Shown here in pieces: positions 16,772-26,289 of a stretch of 64,000 nucleotides of DNA. The number at the start of each line of letters is the position of its first letter. Position 1 is the stretch's first letter. The DNA is from Bacteroidales bacterium (GTDB taxonomy: Bacteria > Bacteroidota > Bacteroidia > Bacteroidales > Muribaculaceae). Location: assembly GCA_003150235.1 (NCBI GenBank), contig QAMW01000021.1, forward strand, positions 3,815 to 67,814, in the 5' to 3' direction. The position numbers were made by a program, and so were the translations under genes. The notes below the pieces were generated by a model, which saw only the letters and a program-made list of their open reading frames with translations, searched no databases and had not been told where the DNA came from.

Positions 16772-17791
16772 TCAGTGAGCGGAAGTAAATTCTTCAAGGA
16801 AGCGGGTGTCATTCTCAGAGAACATACGCAAATCCTTGACCTGATACTTAAGGTTGGTGATTCGCTCTACTCCCATTCCGAGGGCGAAACCGGTATATTT
16901 CTTCGAGTCTATGCCACATGCCTCAAGCACATTGGGGTCAACCATGCCGCAACCGAGAATCTCGACCCAACCGGTATGCTTGCAGAACGAGCATCCCTTT
17001 CCACCGCAAAGATTGCAGGAAATATCCATTTCAGCCGAAGGTTCGGTGAATGGGAAATAACTCGGGCGAAGACGTATCTTCGTCTCCGGACCAAACATTT
17101 CCTGTGCAAAATAAAGAAGAGTCTGCTTCAGGTCGGCAAACGACACATTCTCGTCGACGTACAACGCCTCTACCTGATGGAAGAAGCAATGGGCACGTGC
17201 CGAGATAGCCTCGTTGCGGTAGACACGTCCCGGGCAGATTATGCGTACAGGGGGCTGTGTCTTCTCCATGACGCGTGACTGAACGGAAGATGTGTGGGTA
17301 CGGAGCAGCACATCGGGGTTACGCTGGATAAAGAAAGTATCCTGCATGTCGCGGGCGGGATGGTCGGCGGCAAAGTTGAGCGAAGAAAACACATGCCAGT
17401 CATCCTCGATTTCCGGGCCCTCGGCGATTGAATAACCGAGACGCGAGAATATCGACACAATCTCGTTGCGCACCACTGAGAGCGGGTGACGAGTACCGAG
17501 CCTTATGGGCGATGCCGTGCGGCTCATGTCAAGGTCATTCACCTCACTCTCCTTGTCGGCGAGAGCTTCGCGGAGAGCGTTTATACGGTCGGTGGCATAA
17601 TTTTTCAATTCGTTGAGAGGCGCACCGAGAGTACGCTTGTCATCGGGAGAAAGAGTGCGGAATTCGTTCATAAGTTCCGAAACGGCACCTTTCTTGCTAA
17701 GATATTTGATACGTAACGCCTCGACTTCAGCGGCACTCGATGCGGAGAGACCGTCTATTTCAGCCTTGAGCGCATTTATTTTTTCTAACAT
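16772..17791 (-). CDS. pheS: Phenylalanine-tRNA ligase alpha subunit
   Basis: 339 aa. N-terminal coiled coil (residues 1-85), then the class II synthetase core with HPLSVVRNEIVSIFSRLGYS, FFHQVEALYVDENVSF and motif 3 GFALGMGVERITNLKYQ. Forms the alpha2beta2 enzyme with PheT, which is not in the window. First gene of pheS-nth-TRIC-gtrA-like. Confidence 0.97.
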   Translation of the reverse strand: MLEKINALKAEIDGLSASSAAEVEALRIKYLSKKGAVSELMNEFRTLSPDDKRTLGAPLNELKNYATDRINALREALADKESEVNDLDMSRTASPIRLGTRHPLSVVRNEIVSIFSRLGYSIAEGPEIEDDWHVFSSLNFAADHPARDMQDTFFIQRNPDVLLRTHTSSVQSRVMEKTQPPVRIICPGRVYRNEAISARAHCFFHQVEALYVDENVSFADLKQTLLYFAQEMFGPETKIRLRPSYFPFTEPSAEMDISCNLCGGKGCSFCKHTGWVEILGCGMVDPNVLEACGIDSKKYTGFALGMGVERITNLKYQVKDLRMFSENDTRFLEEFTSAH

Positions 17792-17817
17792 AGCTCTGTT
17801 CTGTTTCTTTATATCGG

Positions 17818-17848
17818 CAAAATTACAAAATTTTTCTTATTCGGGCAA
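17818..17848 (-). promoter_or_regulatory. Promoter of the pheS operon
   Basis: Minus strand TAATTTTG (17818-17825) with TTG (17846-17848) exactly 20 nt upstream; 27 nt before ATG 17791. Confidence 0.8.
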
Positions 17849-18020
17849 ATTGGCTGATTGTCAGCAGAGTTTGAGAAGGCGAGTGCACAACTGCGGATAT
17901 CCTGACATTGCCCCATCACCAATTTGTAATCCCACGCACAAAAATACTCAAAATTTTTGGAACATCGCAGCATCGTATTATGAAATCCCGCAGTAAATTT
18001 CCGTGGATATAATTACCGGA

Positions 18021-18776
18021 TTAGCGGTCGAGCCACTGTTTCAGGCGCGTGACTTTATCCTTGCCTACAACAATCTCTGCATCAGGGTATTCTGTCAGGA
18101 TTATCCTGATCTTGCGGTTGAACCAGTTGGAAATCCGCCGGACCGACGATATGCTCACTATATGCCGGCGGGTCGCCCTGAAAAACTGCAACGGATCGAG
18201 CTGAGTGTCAATATCGTCAAGTGCCATGTCGATGTGATATTGCCTCTCGTTTTTAAGATAGATGCGCGCCAGTCCGGATTCAGCGGAGATGTAGCTTATT
18301 TCGGATACAGGCACAGTGATATATCCGTCTTTCTCCGCTATAAGAAACCGCTGGCGATATACCTCCGGTTTCCCTTGCAAAAGCCGGTATATCTCCGCTA
18401 TCTCCTTTGTCGCCGAGGGGGTAATCATGCGTCTGCTTTTCTCGACAGCCTCGACAAGTTCTTCCTTATCAACCGGCTTCAGAAGATAGGCGATTCCATT
18501 GTAATGAAAGGCTTTAATGGCATATTCATCGTAAGCGGTAGTGAAAATGACGGGTATGTCGCCGGGAATATCTTTCAGCGCGTCGAAACTCAACCCGTCG
18601 GAAAGGCGTATGTCGGCAAGAATCAGGTCAATTTTTTCCGGTTCATTAAAGAATCGGCGTATATCGGCGATACTTGGCAGAGGTCCGTAAACCGTGATGT
18701 CGTCGAAGCTGCTGTTGAGTAATCTTGTGAGCCTGTCGGCGTTATGTCTCACATCTTCTATAATAAGTACATTCAT
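18021..18776 (-). CDS. LytTR-family response regulator
   Basis: 251 aa. Receiver domain (1-120) with acidic pocket IIEDVRHN, phospho-acceptor in LILADIRLSDGLSF, TTAYDEYAIKAF and the conserved Lys in LLKPVDKEE. The C-terminal LytTR DNA-binding domain (about 145-250) includes FLIAEKDGYITVPVSEISYI and FRATRRHIVSISSVRRI. LytTR proteins bind paired short direct repeats about 21 bp apart. It lies 11 nt after its split cognate kinase, and a 21-bp-phased repeat array lies upstream of that kinase at 19938-20041. Confidence 0.94.
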   Translation of the reverse strand: MNVLIIEDVRHNADRLTRLLNSSFDDITVYGPLPSIADIRRFFNEPEKIDLILADIRLSDGLSFDALKDIPGDIPVIFTTAYDEYAIKAFHYNGIAYLLKPVDKEELVEAVEKSRRMITPSATKEIAEIYRLLQGKPEVYRQRFLIAEKDGYITVPVSEISYISAESGLARIYLKNERQYHIDMALDDIDTQLDPLQFFRATRRHIVSISSVRRISNWFNRKIRIILTEYPDAEIVVGKDKVTRLKQWLDR

Positions 18777-18787
18777 AACCGTATTCT

Positions 18788-19848
18788 TTATAATAATGGA
18801 ACGCCGACAGAATAAAAATGGTCGCTGTCTTCTATCTTGATTTCTTTTGAACTCAACAATAAATATCGGCTTGCGATATTTGACTGCCCTACTCCGGTGG
18901 ATTCAGCAGGATTTTCCAACGGCTGTTTCAAATTTCTGACCACAAGATAATCCTTTTCAGCCCTTATGTCAACAATCAGAGGTTGCTCAGGAGAAAAGGC
19001 GTTATGCTTTATCGCGTTCTCAACGAGCAGTTGCAATGAGGCGGGAGGAATCTTATAACTCGAAGTGCGCAAACTATTGTCAATGTTTACCTTGATACCC
19101 TCTCCATGACGTAGTTTCATCAAGTAGGCATAGGAATCAATGAATTTCAGTTCGTCGCGCAAGTCTATGAGGTTGACATTCAGATTGCGCACGATATGCC
19201 GGTAAACCTTTGACAGATGTGAAAGAAAGTCACTTGCCGTTTCAGGGTCGCTTTCGATAAGCTCAGAGAGTGTGCTGAAATTATTGAAAAGGAAATGGGG
19301 ATTTATCTGGAGTTTCAATGAGTTTAGCTGGAACTGCAACGCGGTTTCCTTTTCTTTTATAAGGGCAATCTCAAGCTTCTGTTTCTCGTCCTGCGCTTTC
19401 AGGTATGATTTGAGATAGAATGAGTGGCATATACGCTTGATATGAAGGTCGCAATCATGGCAAACGTATAAGCCCCTTTCATATTTATCAACTCATTATA
19501 TACGGCGTTACTGTCTATATCGCCCCAGATAAGACAGAAAAGCGATACCATGCCAAAGGCTACGACATTATTGATTATCAGAAGTCCTGAGGCATAGATA
19601 ATTGTCCAGAGATAAGATGTCCTGAATGGCAGGAATTTAAATAGCAAATAACAAAAACCGAGCGAAATATAGGTGAATAAAACACATAGCGAAAAATCAA
19701 ACAGATAATCAGACCAGATCATTTCAGGCAGTTGTTTAGATGTTTCATCGTCAAGCAACAGCCAAATTATCAGATATAAAGCATAGGATACGGCAGAAAG
19801 AAGAATGCCGTTTTTCCAGTTCATTATGTTAGTGCCCGGGCTTACCAT
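18788..19848 (-). pseudogene. LytS-like sensor histidine kinase interrupted by a -1 frameshift
   Basis: Two ORFs in different frames make one kinase. 19848-19399 encodes four membrane helices (MNWKNGILLSAVSYALYLII ... FAMIATFISSVYATH) and then runs into TGA at 19399. The frame entering at about 19420 continues FYLKSYLKAQDEKQKLEIAL without a stop into the HisKA_7/HATPase half: QINPHFLFNNFS (His), VENAIKHNAFS (N box), STGVGQSNIASRYLLL (G box). One missing T in CATTC at about 19418-19422 explains the break. The repaired product would be about 353 aa, normal for the family. Could be a genuine null allele, phase-type variation, or a sequencing error; without repair, the soluble half (TTG 19339) has no membrane sensor. 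Confidence 0.85.
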
Positions 19849-19869
19849 CTGTCAATTAATTTATTAGCG

Positions 19870-19877
19870 CAAAGTTA
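19870..19877 (-). promoter_or_regulatory. -7 element of the kinase/response-regulator operon
   Basis: Minus strand TAACTTTG, exact match; transcript start near 19863, 15-40 nt before the candidate ATGs at 19848 and 19824. No TTG at the normal distance. Confidence 0.55.
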
Positions 19878-19937
19878 CTCATTTTCCCGCAAAGGTAGAT
19901 AATGACAACGGAGATTCATAGGGGAAAGTAATCGAGC

Positions 19938-20041
19938 CGGACAAATCAAAGGTTGAAGCGGACAAAACGATAAATAAAGCGGACAAATCACCCATGCCGA
20001 TTCAACTGCCGAATTGTCCGTTTCATCGCCCATTTTGTCCG
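19938..20041. promoter_or_regulatory. Phased CGGACAAA array (five sites, 21-bp period): probable LytTR operator
   Basis: Direct copies of CGGACAAA begin at 19938, 19959 and 19980. Inverse-oriented copies are ATTGTCCG at 20013-20020 and TTTGTCCG at 20034-20041. Spacing is exactly 21 bp within each arm, and sites 1/5 and 2/4 are mirror-symmetric about 19989.5. The mirror position of site 3 (19992-19999) keeps only CCG. Outer copies extend to a 12-bp match (GAGCCGGACAAA). Known LytTR regulators bind direct repeats centred about 21 bp apart. The array lies between the divergent kinase and GNAT-efflux promoters, 40 bp upstream of the latter's -7 box. Confidence 0.8.
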
Positions 20042-20081
20042 GCTCACGCAATTTATCCTTTTATGCGTCATACCGGAAAAA

Positions 20082-20089
20082 TAATTTTG
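20082..20089 (+). promoter_or_regulatory. -7 element of the GNAT-RND efflux operon
   Basis: TAATTTTG exact match, 21 nt before ATG 20111. The place for a -33 box (about 20059-20062) reads TTTT with no TTG, as expected for a promoter that needs an activator; the nearest array site ends at 20041. Confidence 0.65.
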
Positions 20090-20110
20090 CACCGCAAAAA
20101 ATATAATGTC

Positions 20111-20665
20111 ATGACAACTACAATAACAACAGAACGCCTCTGCCTGCGTCCCTTCATGGAAAAGGATGCAGCCGCATTGCTCACATATCTGGGAAATCCG
20201 CGTGTAAACTGCTTCAAAGACCAACAGTTGTCTGCAACGGAGGATGCATTGCGATATATTGCCGAAAAACAGAAAAACGATCTATGTCTCGCAATTTGTC
20301 TTAAAGATACAGATGAGCTTATCGGGGAACTGTTTGCCGAGAAAGAAGAACCTGACACATACGGTGTTGGCTGGCACCTAAACCAACTTTTCGAGGGCAA
20401 AGGATACGCCTTTGAAGCCGCCCGTGCTTTCATCTCGTGGCTTTTCGATAGTGAAGGCGCGCGTCGGGTATATGGATATGTCGAAAGCGACAATCTCCGC
20501 TCACAAAATCTGTGCAAGCGTCTGGGCATGCGGTATGAAGGGTGTTTCAAGGAGTTTATCTCCTTTGTCAACAACCATGACGGAACCCCCAAATATGAGG
20601 ATACCTGCATTTATGCCATATTGAAAAAAGAATGGTCAACTAAAGAAACCAATCAACATAACTGA
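20111..20665 (+). CDS. GNAT family N-acetyltransferase (RimJ/RimL type)
   Basis: 184 aa: TERLCLRPFMEKDAAALLTY, acetyl-CoA loop EGKGYAFEAARAFISWLF, and the C-terminal NLRSQNLCKRLGMRYEGCFK typical of Acetyltransf_3. Acetylates an amine on a small molecule or protein. ATG 20111 was chosen over 19994 because the latter lies inside the repeat array and upstream of the promoter. First gene of the efflux operon and overlaps the adaptor start (TGATG), so it is made together with the pump. This suggests acetylation and export of the same compound, which is inference. Confidence 0.9.
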   Translation: MTTTITTERLCLRPFMEKDAAALLTYLGNPRVNCFKDQQLSATEDALRYIAEKQKNDLCLAICLKDTDELIGELFAEKEEPDTYGVGWHLNQLFEGKGYAFEAARAFISWLFDSEGARRVYGYVESDNLRSQNLCKRLGMRYEGCFKEFISFVNNHDGTPKYEDTCIYAILKKEWSTKETNQHN

Positions 20666-21786
20666 TGAATATTCGTAATATAATAAGTGTGGCTGTATTG
20701 TCGGGCGCTTGCCTCCTGCAGCTCACCGGCTGCAAACAATCAACAGAAGAGACGGAAACAGTGCAATCATTACCTGTGGCGATAGTGTCGGAACAACCCA
20801 TAGAATTGACCGAGACTTTCTCAGCATCTATCCGCGGCAGGCAGGATGTTGATATAATTCCACAGGTTTCGGGTCGCATAACGCGCCTGTGTGTGAAAGA
20901 GGGCGAGCGAGTGAAATGCGGCCAGGTACTTGCCGTCATTGACCAGGTGCCATACAACGCAGCATTGCGCACGGCTGTCGCCAATGTAAACGCGACTAAG
21001 GCGCGAGTCGAGACAGCCCGCATAGAACTGAGCGGGAAACAGTCGCTGTTTGACGAAAATGTGATATCCGATTACGAGCTTTCAGTAGCCCGCAATCAAT
21101 TGACTGTGGCACAGGCAGAGTTAGAGCAGGCAAAAGCACAGGAGGCGGATGCCCGCAACAATCTGTCGTACACTGAAATCAAAAGCCCGAGTGACGGAGT
21201 CGTAGGGACTCTTCCTTACCGTATAGGCGCACTGGTCAGCCCGACAATCGAGCAACCGTTTACCGTGGTATCTGATAATTCGGAGATGTATGCCTATTTC
21301 TCCATCTCTGAAAACAAACTGCGTCAGTTGGTAGCGCGTTATGGTTCTATCGACAAAATCATAGAACAAATCCCCCCTGTCAACCTTCAGCTTAACGACG
21401 GCACAATCTATAATCAACCGGGGAAAATAGAGACTATCAGCGGCGTGGTCAATCCTGCCACAGGGGCAGTCCAGATAAAGGCACTGTATCCTAACCCGGA
21501 CAGAGAACTTCTCAGCGGTACAATCGGAAATGTAATCTTTCCCGGCTTAGACTCGGAGGCGATTGTCGTTCCAATGACCGCCACAGTCGAGATACAGGAC
21601 AAAATCATTGCCTATCGTCTCAGAAACGGCAACGCGGAAGCAGCCTATCTCACTGTCGAGAAATTGAACGACGGCAACAACTATGTGGTAAAAAGCGGTC
21701 TGGCTGTCGGTGACACCATAATTTCCGAGGGCGTGGGACTGATAAGAGAAGGAATGTCTGTCACCCCTAAAACCGAAAAAAGATGA
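20665..21786 (+). CDS. RND efflux periplasmic adaptor (membrane fusion) lipoprotein
   Basis: 373 aa. Lipobox LQLTGC (Cys 19). Adaptor architecture: barrel-sandwich/lipoyl half VDIIPQVSGRITRLCVKEGE, helical hairpin with YELSVARNQLTVAQAELEQA, second lipoyl half LSYTEIKSPSDGVVG, beta-barrel and membrane-proximal domains (LLSGTIGNVIFPGLDSEAIV). Bridges the RND pump to the outer-membrane channel. Translationally coupled at both ends. Confidence 0.95.
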   Translation: MNIRNIISVAVLSGACLLQLTGCKQSTEETETVQSLPVAIVSEQPIELTETFSASIRGRQDVDIIPQVSGRITRLCVKEGERVKCGQVLAVIDQVPYNAALRTAVANVNATKARVETARIELSGKQSLFDENVISDYELSVARNQLTVAQAELEQAKAQEADARNNLSYTEIKSPSDGVVGTLPYRIGALVSPTIEQPFTVVSDNSEMYAYFSISENKLRQLVARYGSIDKIIEQIPPVNLQLNDGTIYNQPGKIETISGVVNPATGAVQIKALYPNPDRELLSGTIGNVIFPGLDSEAIVVPMTATVEIQDKIIAYRLRNGNAEAAYLTVEKLNDGNNYVVKSGLAVGDTIISEGVGLIREGMSVTPKTEKR

Positions 21787-24700
21787 ATCTGCGATTTTTC
21801 ATAGACCGGCCGGTGTTTTCCGGAGTGATTTCAGTGGTGATTGTCCTGATGGGAATAATCGCAATATTTTCGCTTCCCGTCGAACAGTATCCCGATATCG
21901 CCCCGCCTACCATCAACGTATGGGCGACATATCCGGGGGCCAATGCCGAGACGGTACAGAAGGCGGTGATTGTCCCGCTGGAGGAAGCCATCAACGGTGT
22001 CGAGGACATGACCTATATGACATCCACCGCATCCAATACCGGTGATGCGTCAATAATGATTTATTTCAAACAGGGCGCCAACGCCGACATGGCGGCTGTG
22101 AATGTGCAAAACCGTGTCAACGGCGCATTGAGCCAACTTCCCGCCGAGGCGACAAAGACCGGTGTCCTGACTGAGAAACAACAGAATGCCGAGCTTCTGA
22201 CCTTTGCGTTATATTCTCCCGATGACCGCTTCGACCAGACTTTCCTCAACAACTATGTCAAAATCAATGTCGAGCCCAGACTGAAACGCATCAGCGGCGT
22301 GGGCAAGACACAACTTTTCGGATCCAACTACAGTATGCGTCTATGGCTACGCCCTGACAAGATGGCGCAATACGGTCTTATCCCCGATGATATAACCGCA
22401 ATGCTCGCAGGACAGAACATCGAGGCTGCAACCGGCTCTTTCGGAGCAAACCATCAGACAGCGAATGAATATACCATGAAATATCGCGGGCGCCACTCTA
22501 CCGCCGAGGAGTTCGGTGAACTGGTAATCAAATCGCTTCCGGGCGGTGATGTGCTGCGCCTGAAGGATGTGGCGGATGTAGAGCTTGGCGATGAATATTA
22601 TAATTATTCATCGGAGGTGAACGGACATCCCGCCGCCATGATGATGATAAATCAGAAAGCCGGGTCAAACGCATCAAGCACAATCAATGAGATACACGAG
22701 GTGCTTGACGACATCAAGGAGAGTCTGCCGGAGGGCGCGGAATTTGTGGTGCTTACTGACACAAATAAGTTCCTCTACGCTTCTATACATTCGGTGATAC
22801 GCACGTTGCTCGAAGCCATATTGCTTGTGGTGATTGTGGTTTATGTGTTCCTTCAGGATATAAAATCGACGCTGATTCCAACAATTTCAATATTTGTTTC
22901 GATTATCGGTACATTCGCTGTCATGTCGCTGATTGGTTTCTCGATTAATCTTCTGACGCTTTTTGCCCTTGTCCTGGCTATCGGAACCGTGGTCGATGAC
23001 GCGATAGTGGTGGTAGAGGCGGTGCAAGCAAAATTTGATGAGGGATATCGCTCCCCGGTGCTTGCCGCCGACGATGCCATGAAGAGCGTGTCATCAGCTG
23101 TATTGACCTCCACCATCATATTTATGGCGGTATTCATACCTGTGGCGATGATGGGAGGAACGTCCGGGTCGTTCTACGCCCAGTTCGGCATCACGATGGC
23201 AGTGGCGGTCGGTATATCTGCAATCAATGCCTTCACACTCTCCCCAGCTCTTTGCGCACTGTTGCTCCGCCCTTACACCGATGAAGAAGGCAACGCGAAA
23301 AACAATTTCGCTGCACGTTTCCGTAAGGCGTTCAACGCAGTGTTCAGCCGCATGAGCAGCCGATATGTGCGTGGCGTCCTTTATGTGGTCCATCGTAAAT
23401 GGCTACTATGGAGCGTAATCGGTGTCTCACTCGTGCTGTTGGTAATTCTCATGAACATTACCAAGACCGGTCTCATCCCTCAAGAGGACACCGGCACTGT
23501 CCTGGTAAGCATGAACACCAAGCCGGGGTCATCAATGGCACAGACCCAAAAAGTGATGGACAGGATAAACCATAGCCTTGACAGCATAGGCGAGATTAAA
23601 TATAACGGAGCTGTTGCCGGTTTCTCGTTCAATGGTTCGGGGTCGTCGCAGGCAATGTATTTCATGACACTTAAGGACTGGAAAGAGCGTAAAGACGAAG
23701 GACAATCGGTCGATGATGTGATTGAGAAAATATATGCCGGGACTTCCAATATACCGGATGCGACGGTGTTTGCCATGTCGCCCCCTATGATTGCAGGTTA
23801 CGGAATGGGTAACGGTTTCGAGCTTTATCTTCAGGACAAGTCCGGCGGAGATATAAACACCTTCAAGAAAGAGGCGGACAAGTTTGTTGGGGCACTGTCC
23901 CAACGTCCTGAAATCGGTGAGGTGTATTCCTCCTTCGCCACGGATTATCCGCAATATTGGGTGGATATCGACGCGGCAAAATGCGAGCAGTCGGGCGTTT
24001 CGCCGTCAGAGGTGCTGTCCACCCTGTCGGGCTACTATACCGGCGGCTATGTGTCAGACTTCAACCGTTTCTCCAAACTTTATCATGTTACGATGCAGGC
24101 ACCGTCGGAATACCGTATCAATCCGGAATCGCTGAATATGATGTATGTGCGCACTTCTGACGGCTCGATGGCTCCGCTAAACCAATTTGTAAGTTTGACA
24201 AAGACCAACGGGCCTTCCGACCTAACCCGCTTCAATCTGTTCAATGCCATAGCCATCAACGGCACTCCGGCACCCGGCTACAGCTCCGGTCAGGCTATCA
24301 AGGCTATCGGCGAGACTGCGCAGGAGGTGCTTCCGTCGTCATGCGGCTATGAGTTCGGAGGCCTCTCACGCGAGGAGAGCAAGACAACCAACAACGCCAC
24401 GCTTATCTTCATTTTATGTTTTATACTGGTATATCTGATATTGTGTGCCCTCTACGAAAGTCTTTTCGTGCCGTTTGCGGTGTTGCTTTCCGTGCCATGC
24501 GGACTGATGGGCAGCTTCCTGTTTGCATGGCTGTTTGACCTTGAGAACAATATCTATATGCAGACCGGTCTTATCATGATTATCGGACTTCTGGCGAAGA
24601 CGGCAATTCTGCTCACCGAATATGCCGAGAAGCGCCGAGCCGAAGGAATGTCGCTGGTAAAGTCGGCATACAGCGCGGCAAAGGTGCGTCTGCGTCCGAT

Positions 24701-24899
24701 TCTGATGACAGTTCTTGCAATGGTATTCGGACTTGTGCCGCTAATGCTTGCACACGGGGTAGGAGCAAACGGCAGCCGTTCTCTTGCCACAGGTGTAATC
24801 GGGGGCATGATAGTGGGTACACTGGCACTGCTGTTTCTTGTACCGTCGCTTTTCATTGTATTTCAACATATCCAGGAACGAGTAATGCGTAAAAGATGA
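21783..24899 (+). CDS. RND efflux permease (AcrB/MexB, HAE1 family)
   Basis: 1038 aa, full length: twelve membrane helices, first FFIDRPVFSGVISVVIVLMG, two large periplasmic loops, and the proton-relay Asp pair in TM4 (VLAIGTVVDDAIVVVEAV). GxxP loop motifs (KTGLIPQEDTG) and a conserved C-terminal RLRPILMTVLAMVFGLVPL are present. Exports hydrophobic compounds using the proton gradient. Overlaps the adaptor and channel genes by 4 nt each. Confidence 0.97.
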   Translation: MNLRFFIDRPVFSGVISVVIVLMGIIAIFSLPVEQYPDIAPPTINVWATYPGANAETVQKAVIVPLEEAINGVEDMTYMTSTASNTGDASIMIYFKQGANADMAAVNVQNRVNGALSQLPAEATKTGVLTEKQQNAELLTFALYSPDDRFDQTFLNNYVKINVEPRLKRISGVGKTQLFGSNYSMRLWLRPDKMAQYGLIPDDITAMLAGQNIEAATGSFGANHQTANEYTMKYRGRHSTAEEFGELVIKSLPGGDVLRLKDVADVELGDEYYNYSSEVNGHPAAMMMINQKAGSNASSTINEIHEVLDDIKESLPEGAEFVVLTDTNKFLYASIHSVIRTLLEAILLVVIVVYVFLQDIKSTLIPTISIFVSIIGTFAVMSLIGFSINLLTLFALVLAIGTVVDDAIVVVEAVQAKFDEGYRSPVLAADDAMKSVSSAVLTSTIIFMAVFIPVAMMGGTSGSFYAQFGITMAVAVGISAINAFTLSPALCALLLRPYTDEEGNAKNNFAARFRKAFNAVFSRMSSRYVRGVLYVVHRKWLLWSVIGVSLVLLVILMNITKTGLIPQEDTGTVLVSMNTKPGSSMAQTQKVMDRINHSLDSIGEIKYNGAVAGFSFNGSGSSQAMYFMTLKDWKERKDEGQSVDDVIEKIYAGTSNIPDATVFAMSPPMIAGYGMGNGFELYLQDKSGGDINTFKKEADKFVGALSQRPEIGEVYSSFATDYPQYWVDIDAAKCEQSGVSPSEVLSTLSGYYTGGYVSDFNRFSKLYHVTMQAPSEYRINPESLNMMYVRTSDGSMAPLNQFVSLTKTNGPSDLTRFNLFNAIAINGTPAPGYSSGQAIKAIGETAQEVLPSSCGYEFGGLSREESKTTNNATLIFILCFILVYLILCALYESLFVPFAVLLSVPCGLMGSFLFAWLFDLENNIYMQTGLIMIIGLLAKTAILLTEYAEKRRAEGMSLVKSAYSAAKVRLRPILMTVLAMVFGLVPLMLAHGVGANGSRSLATGVIGGMIVGTLALLFLVPSLFIVFQHIQERVMRKR

Positions 24900-26254
24900 A
24901 AAATACTGTATTGATTATATTGTCACTTCTAATGCTTACCGGGTGCGGCACTTACAGCCGTTATACCAGACCGGAGGTATCGACCGAAGGACTTTACCGT
25001 GATTTACCTGCAGGAAACGACACTTCGACAATCGCTTCATTGCCGTGGCGCGAGATGTTCGCCGACACCTGTCTCCGGTCACTGATAGAGGAAGGATTGA
25101 AAGCCAACGCCGATTTGAATGTCGCCCGACTGCGTGTGGAAGCGGCGGAAGCTTCTCTGGGAGCGGCAACACTGGCATATCTTCCCTCAGTGGGACTTAC
25201 AGCTGAAGGCGGGGTAAGCCGATATGACGGCAATACTGCAAAAACCTATAATCTCGGTGGCGGAGCAAGCTGGGAACTTGACATATTCGGCAAAATGACC
25301 GCTGCAAAGCGTGGAGCTGCCGCCGCATTGCAGGGAAGCCGGGATTACAAGCAAGCGGTGCAGACGCGCCTAATCGCAACAATTGCAATCGGCTATTATA
25401 CACTTGTCATGCTTGACACACAGCTTGAAATCAACGGCAGAACTCTTGACAACTGGCACAACACGGTAAAGACTCTTGAGGCGTTGAAAAAAGTCGGCAT
25501 GTCCAATGAAGCGGGAGTGTTGCAGGCAAAGTCAAGTGTAATGGAGCTTGGAGCTTCACGTCTGACAATCCTCAAAAGCATTTCAGAAACGGAAAACGCC
25601 TTATCCTCCGTTATTGCCATGCCTTCGCAGACAATCAGACGTGGAACTTTGGAGGATGCGTATTTCCCGGATACCATTTCAATAGGAGTACCCTTGCAGT
25701 TGCTTTCCAACCGACCCGATGTAAGGAACGCCGAGATGAATCTCGCGCAGGCTTTTTATGCGACAAATGTGGCGAGAGCCGCATTTTATCCGAGCATCAC
25801 ACTTTCAGGCACTCTCGGATGGACAAACAACGGAGGTGGAATTGTAACCAACCCCGGGCAGTGGCTGCTTAATGCTATCGGCTCTCTTACACAGCCATTG
25901 TTCAACCGTGGCACCAATATCGCAAATCTGAAAATAGCCAAGACACAACAGGAGGAAGCACGGCTGCTGTTCCAACAGTCGCTGCTCGATGCCGGCAAGG
26001 AAGTGAACGATGCATTGACCACATGGCAGACGGCCAAGTCACAGATTGAGATATCAGCCCGTCAGGTGGAAACTCTAAATGAGGCTGTACGCAAGACCCA
26101 ACTGTTGATGCGACACTCCGACACGACTTATCTTGAAGTGCTGACAGCCCAGCAGACACTTCTTGATGCCGAAATGGCCCTTGCGCAACGACGCTTCGAC
26201 CGCATACAGGCTGTCATAAATTTATATCATGCCCTCGGTGGCGGGATAAATTAA
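24896..26254 (+). CDS. Outer-membrane efflux channel lipoprotein (TolC/OprM, NodT type)
   Basis: 452 aa. Lipobox MLTGCGTYSRY (Cys 17). Two OEP repeats with long coiled coils: LIEEGLKANADLNVARLRVE in the first and LLSNRPDVRNAEMNLAQAFY in the second, ending DRIQAVINLYHALGGG. Completes a tripartite pump with the two preceding genes. Last gene of the operon. Confidence 0.95.
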   Translation: MKNTVLIILSLLMLTGCGTYSRYTRPEVSTEGLYRDLPAGNDTSTIASLPWREMFADTCLRSLIEEGLKANADLNVARLRVEAAEASLGAATLAYLPSVGLTAEGGVSRYDGNTAKTYNLGGGASWELDIFGKMTAAKRGAAAALQGSRDYKQAVQTRLIATIAIGYYTLVMLDTQLEINGRTLDNWHNTVKTLEALKKVGMSNEAGVLQAKSSVMELGASRLTILKSISETENALSSVIAMPSQTIRRGTLEDAYFPDTISIGVPLQLLSNRPDVRNAEMNLAQAFYATNVARAAFYPSITLSGTLGWTNNGGGIVTNPGQWLLNAIGSLTQPLFNRGTNIANLKIAKTQQEEARLLFQQSLLDAGKEVNDALTTWQTAKSQIEISARQVETLNEAVRKTQLLMRHSDTTYLEVLTAQQTLLDAEMALAQRRFDRIQAVINLYHALGGGIN

Positions 26255-26289
26255 CAACAGGCAGTCGCCTATTTCCGCGAACTTTTCAC

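Noticed and set aside
19399..19420. Programmed ribosomal frameshift in the histidine kinase
   Set aside because: No slippery heptamer or downstream structure seen at CATTCTATC; a plain one-base deletion or sequence error is simpler.
19938..20041. CRISPR-like array
   Set aside because: Repeat units are only 8-12 bp, arms are in opposite orientation and spacing is 21 bp; no cas genes. A regulator-binding array fits better.
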